Below are positions 59,274 through 64,000 of a stretch of 64,000 bases of DNA, in pieces. Below the pieces are notes generated by a model, which worked only from the letters and a program-made list of their open reading frames with translations, was not told the origin of the DNA and searched no databases. This DNA comes from Neckera pumila (lineage: Eukaryota > Streptophyta > Bryopsida > Hypnales > Neckeraceae): assembly GCA_963969595.1 (NCBI GenBank), contig OZ018413.1, positions 17,101,711-17,165,710 of the forward strand, written 5' to 3'. Position numbers and translations under genes: made by a program. The number at the start of each line of letters is the position of its first letter. The stretch's first letter is position 1.

Positions 59274-59576
59274 CTAGCTTACCATAATCGGGTACTTGAG
59301 GTACGGATCTCGTCTATATCTGCCATGGTGCCTTGCCACCGTCGCAACTCTCCTCACTCGATCGCCGTTACAATGGTTGCAGGCGCAAGGATATTCACTT
59401 AAGCCCATCCTACTGGCTATCGATCGCTCTATGTGATATGCTGAATCCAATCTTGGACGCATTTTCACGAAATCCTCCAATACACAGATGTATGGTGTAT
59501 TGATGCGGAAACTGCGTACTACTCTTCTGAATGCCACTGAATTAGAACTCAATGTCTTCCTTCTACATATCTGCAA
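59274..59576 (-). pseudogene. CACTA N-terminal transposase-associated domain
   Basis: A frame containing YPCACNHCNGDRVRR followed by HHGRYRRDPYLKYPIM resembles the Cys/His-rich domain at the start of TNP2 proteins. It is separated from the core by about 440 bp that may include an intron. Confidence 0.6.
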
Positions 59577-62500
59577 TATAGAACGAACTTAATGAAATTA
59601 GCATTCAGATCTTCCCTCCCCCTTTTAACTTTTATATCGATTAAGGTTCCACGGTGTCCTTGTATGCGACGTGTGCCCTCTGCTTTGAAGACGAACACCT
59701 TCTACAAAGATAGCATTCACCCTACAAATATATTGCACTTCGAATGGACACTGGAAAAAGGACAAAACACTCTGAAGGATTCTACATCAATGCCAGCACC
59801 CAATAGAGGGTTACACACAGTAACAACTTCCGTTGCCCTTTGCATGTGAAAGCCTGCAGTTTCGTTTCATTCTATGAACAGCGCAAAGAAGCTGCTCCTT
59901 GGGACCCTTATTCCCTTCCACTGACATACTGACTAGCATTTTACACGGAAGAAGGGCCTACACGTGGTACTCTACGCTCATTTTCGACTAATGATTTCAA
60001 AACTACCTACTTGTATGTGACACCAGAGAAGGTAATGAATGCTGACTTACACTTTACTAATACAAGCATTACTGTGCCCAACACGATATGTATGAAAATC
60101 TACATGGAGAAAGCAAATCCCTCAAACTACTTGTTTGGATCTTGAATATGCACGTACCATTCCAGTGCTCAGCCGAGTGGATGTTGGAAAGTGATGGGAA
60201 GCTTCTCATAATCAAAAACAAAGCTCAACAACATTCGATTTGCTCTTTAATTACAGCTTTTTTGCAAACACTTTGAACTCCAAGTCAGCCACAAACAACT
60301 ACAGAACAACTAATTTCAAACCAGACTCCACGGTGGAAACTAATCATGCAATTATCCTTACATTATACATCCTGAACGGCAACATGTCCATGTCTGCGCC
60401 AACACAAAAAAAGCAAGAACGTATGCTTCCCAAGGACACATAATGTGCACATATACCTCTTCCACCTTCAACATGAGTACAAATGAGGACCATCTACTTC
60501 TTCGACGTTTGACACAATGTTTGAACACGTGAAATCGAACATGATCCTTGTAATTACTCTTAATTGAACATTGCAATACAATGGTATGGCTTCATCTGCG
60601 TTCACACACACAAGTATGCACTAGAGTATTTGCCAGAATCACTGCACGAACTCTGCACCTTCCCTTGCTTCAAATACAAACAAAAGCGTTTGCAAACATA
60701 GAGAATGGAAGAGAGTGGAGTGATCGCGACTAGAGTCAATGAAATGAAACAACAACTACTCCGCTATGCGGAACAGCGCATCAAACTATTCTTTGGTATT
60801 CCTCAATCACTCATGTGAAGCCAGACTTCCAAACATGACCATAGAAGCACTACTGAATCTTGCAATCCATTACCGAAACTTCCCGCAAAGAAACTCATCA
60901 ATATAGAAGGTGTCCCACGCACTAAAATCACAGTACGTCGCTCATGTGCAAAGCTCCCGGTTCCATGAATACGAATTTCAGAACCCTCTGTATGTCTATA
61001 GGTTTCTTTCAAGGGCAAATAAAACAACACCACATATTAAGGTTAACCACAATCTATTAACCTTTGCATTCCTATTGCGTCCAAGGATGCTCAGTAAATC
61101 TGCCTCGGCCACGTCTTCGCAACGTGCATAAGGATTTATGTATAAGAAGCATCTGCCTAGAACTCAGTCAGTGGCATACACCGTTTAGTACTGCAAGTGC
61201 ACTTAGTTAGTCCCAAGAAAAATATTTATCTATAGAAAGATGACCATCTTCCTTTGAAACAAATTCAAAGTCCTCGGAAAAAATCATCCAACATAGGCAG
61301 GCCATGACTTGGAAGAAGGGTTTCACAGTGTCAAGACATAACTTCCGCAGTTGTGGGACACACTGCTTTTGTCAATCTTTTGGGTGGTAGGAATCCGATG
61401 GATAGAAGTATCTTCTTATCCCTCAAATGAGGTTTCAAAACTTCCAATTCATTGGAATTTTAGCGACTGCATGAATGACTACTTTCATTTAAAATTAAAA
61501 TGAATGAATTGACTGGATCGACTATTTCAATGGCTAATTCTCTGCCCTAATAGCTTCTGCAAGTGCAGCTGCAGTGGATGAAAAAATAAATCATTATGAA
61601 GAATTACACAGAGAAGATAAACAGAATTGCTAAAGATTATTGGGTGCTATAACACAGTTAATAGCTAAACTGTGTTATAGTACTGGGATATAGTACTGGG
61701 ATGATTGGTGTTCTCATAATTATAAGATGCAATTCTCCAATCTTCCAGTTTATTGTAATAACACACAGAAAGTCACAAGTGAGAGTAATGTGTCTTTGAG
61801 TACAGACACTGCAAACCAAAACTCCAGTACTGGGATAAGATAGTGTACCGATGAAAGCTCCAGGTGAAAGGTGAAGCACAACACTCCGTAGGCAAATTCG
61901 AGAATGTCCAAAACTCCCTTCACTTCATGCCAAAGCCAGCGTCCTACAACACATTTTCGTAATCAATACATTGTGAGAAACAAGAAGTTATAAGCAATGG
62001 AGGATAAAGAAGAACAGTGAGCCAGCATACTTCAAGTATTACAAGAAAAGGAATAACGAAGACCTTGCGTAAAGTTTGCCGTTTTTGACAAAGTCAAATT
62101 TGCGGACTTCACCTTCTGGTGGTAGACTGGTAGTTTGTTTCGGAAGAACTATTGGTCATCACGCTAAATGTAGCAGATGATTGGTGTTATCAAAAGCCTC
62201 GACCCTAGGCCCTAAAATATAAAGGGAGAGAGACCGGAAACATGTATAAAAATGCAAGCAACAGCTCACGACCAGCTGCGATAGACCAGAGGCCACCGAA
62301 AACAGCGCACTCAGTTACAGATAAGTACAAGTTTCATTCCTAACCAGTATCATCAAAGCACCAATGATTTTTTCATCTTCATATCAATCTTTCTATTAAG
62401 GTAGTGAGGTGATGCTCCATCTTCATGGCAGCACAAAACATGAGAGAGGAGATCATCAAAAGTAAACGAAGTCATACTCCTCAGTGAAGTGGCTACAAAA

Positions 62501-64000
62501 ACAACTACTCCTTCTAACACACAATGGACGAACATATCACAAGCAAAATTATTTCTGTCCTCACAACGTGCATGACCGTGTGACTTTTTCAGGAACAATT
62601 AACGAGCGGGAGAAACAGAAAACAGAAACGGCAGAGTCCATGCAAAATCTATGGGCGTCGTCCTGCTGAAACGAAGGGAGTCCTACAGTTGTAAAATACA
62701 TCACTCTTGTAAACCTTCAATCTCAAGAATCCCATTAATAAAAGTACATATTTCGTGCAATAAACCCTCAAATAAAGCTCTACATTTTCTCCAATGACCG
62801 GAATTTCATCGACTGCTTCCATATCTAATTTAATTTTCTATTAGCATGCACGGACTAGCGGAACGCCTAATTCATACTTCTGAGTCCTAATGTTCAAAAT
62901 ATCTCAACTACGATTCCAATTAAGGGAAGTTGCTACTCCGGTGCATTTCTGCATCCTCATTAATGACAGTACTACAAATATATCATACAATGCACAAATC
63001 CCTGGAAAATCTCAGTAATGGCATTTATGTATCCTCGGCAATCATTTCTATGGATATTGTAGTGCTTGCTGTCTTCAATGATGGGAAGATGGTGCCAATC
63101 AGGAATGATTAAAATGAAACAGCAATTAAGCTATATTGGCGATACTCCACAAAGCACTTGCTTTGACACATATCTTCAGAAGTTTTAATCTAAGGCCTCT
63201 GAGTACTATACGTGTAGATTTGGAATCAAGCTTTTGCGGCTGAATCCACACCACAGAAATGGAAAACCGCCAATTCAATGAAACAAACATCATTTGCAAT
63301 AGCCCTACTTCAATACAAAACTCTTGTCACTGCCCTCCTTCTCGTTACTATTCCTGTTAGAGAACCTGAGCTCCTCCTTTGTCGAGCTTTATTCACCTGA
63401 ACATCGGTGAGTAATAAACAAACGCCTCGTTCCCAAGTTTTGTTGATTGGATATGGTTTCTAATCTTTGAACTGGTCAATTATAGACTGAACAGTCCAGC
63501 TGAAGATAGCGCACAGACGACATGACGTAAAGTCTATTCTTTTGGTGGTGGCCCAGCTTGCTATTGTGCAAGCAGCAACAGCTAAAGAAGACGCTATCGG
63601 TGGGACTACCAAGAAAGGAACCCTTCCATCGGGGAAAGTTTTGTAACAAGACTGGGCTGCCACACACTGTTTCGCCATAAATTAGATTAAAGGATTTCTG
63701 TATTGAAGCCATGGACTATGGAATCAAGTTATATTTCTCAATCACTCCTTGTAAGTGTCTACAATTTTTGTCATTCTAAGCGCACTGTGATTGCGTGTAA
63801 CAACTCCTTCTTTTTTGGAAATTCGCATACGGCGTCAATGCCGTTGAATTGGCGGTATTCCATGTGTAAATGTCACGTCCTTGTTGAGGCACACATGTAT
63901 TAAAGTTAATCGAAACGTGCTTTTCATTTCAAACATGCTGCAGCGGTAACTGCACTAGGATTTCCAACCCGTCGCCTCTACCTAGCTTAATGAAGTCAGT
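59577..64000. other. No gene recognised; possible 5' part of the CACTA element
   Basis: No domain, splice-supported ORF or terminal repeat is convincing. There is a perfect short hairpin at 61649-61681 (CTATAACACAGTT and inverse). A 72-codon minus frame at 63460-63678 (starts MAKQCVAAQSCYKTFP, hydrophobic middle) is possible but unsupported. Confidence 0.4.
61649..61681. repeat. Short perfect hairpin
   Basis: CTATAACACAGTT and AACTGTGTTATAG are separated by about 7 bases. No T-run or adjacent gene gives it a role. Confidence 0.6.

Larger units (their letters stand above)
51806..59576 (-). mobile_element. Large degenerate CACTA transposon (right end not in view)
   Basis: CACTAGTAGAAAATCACG at 51806 is a plausible 3' terminus relative to the coding strand. 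From right to left, minus-strand coding blocks follow standard CACTA order: transposase-associated Cys-rich domain, TNP2 core, DUF4218, DUF4216. No matching ...GATTTTCTACTAGTG end was found before 64000, so the element probably continues past the window. The left flank TTT (51803-51805) predicts the other duplication. Confidence 0.75.

Noticed and set aside
63460..63712. 72- and 78-codon minus-strand ORFs
   Set aside because: Overlapping frames with one hydrophobic stretch; no family, splice or conservation evidence.
1..64000. CRISPR array, prophage or bacterial operon
   Set aside because: No regularly spaced identical repeats; genes have spliceosomal introns and plant-type domains throughout.

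Overview
The window is nuclear DNA of a land plant. It is AT-rich, has short canonical GT-AG introns, and carries plant-type genes embedded in dense plant-type transposon debris (CACTA, Copia, Mutator-like, PIF/Harbinger-like and pogo/Emigrant-like elements). A decayed piggyBac-type transposase and TTAA-flanked foldback elements are also present. From memory these are uncommon in flowering plants, so a non-seed or early-diverging lineage is possible, but the species cannot be named from sequence alone.

Host genes, all placed by exon-by-exon reading: (1) a plastid YGGT/YLMG-family membrane protein on the minus strand (13041-13951, 2 exons, 229 aa). (2) A divergently transcribed 79-aa single-pass membrane protein on the plus strand (14577-15614, 2 exons), sharing a 625-bp intergenic promoter with the first. 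(3) A tentative 82-aa membrane protein (18318-18566, plus) with a 5'-leader intron and an overlapping upstream ORF. (4) A DUF1997 protein, probably plastid-targeted (31789-33502, minus, 7 exons, 263 aa). (5) A P58IPK/DNAJC3-type ER co-chaperone with TPR repeats and a C-terminal J domain (36990-42106, minus, 10 core exons, 497 aa, plus one candidate 78-nt in-frame extra exon). These genes show no operon-like functional link.

Mobile DNA, left to right: a CACTA MITE (13-231); a pogo/Emigrant-like MITE (430-630); a piggyBac transposase pseudogene (2186-5160) whose outer end appears to sit at a TTAA inside another CACTA MITE (5963-6101); two PIF/Harbinger-like MITEs either side of a large foldback (6211-8022); tandem repeats leading into a GGT microsatellite (9830-10545); a Mutator-like MITE (11236-11495) with a relative in opposite orientation at 17281-17533; and a PIF-like MITE (16848-17155).

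A degenerate Copia retrotransposon (20941-27368, 5-bp TSD) lies in the centre of a TTAA-flanked foldback element (20637-27803). A diverged likeness of that element's empty target site lies nearby (28280-28345). Further right are a 1.3-kb non-autonomous CACTA element (30042-31362), a second member of the TTAA foldback family (35719-36586), a TA-flanked 1.1-kb element that split a 54-bp tandem repeat (46821-47917), a 1.1-kb foldback (48866-49947), a CACTA MITE (50493-50715), and a large degenerate CACTA transposon with TNP2-type coding regions (51806 to beyond 59576).

The most notable theme is the TTAA/CCC-ended family: two recognisable copies, further isolated ends at TTAA, and a transposase relic of the matching superfamily in the same 64 kb. 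No CRISPR, rRNA or bona fide tRNA gene was seen.
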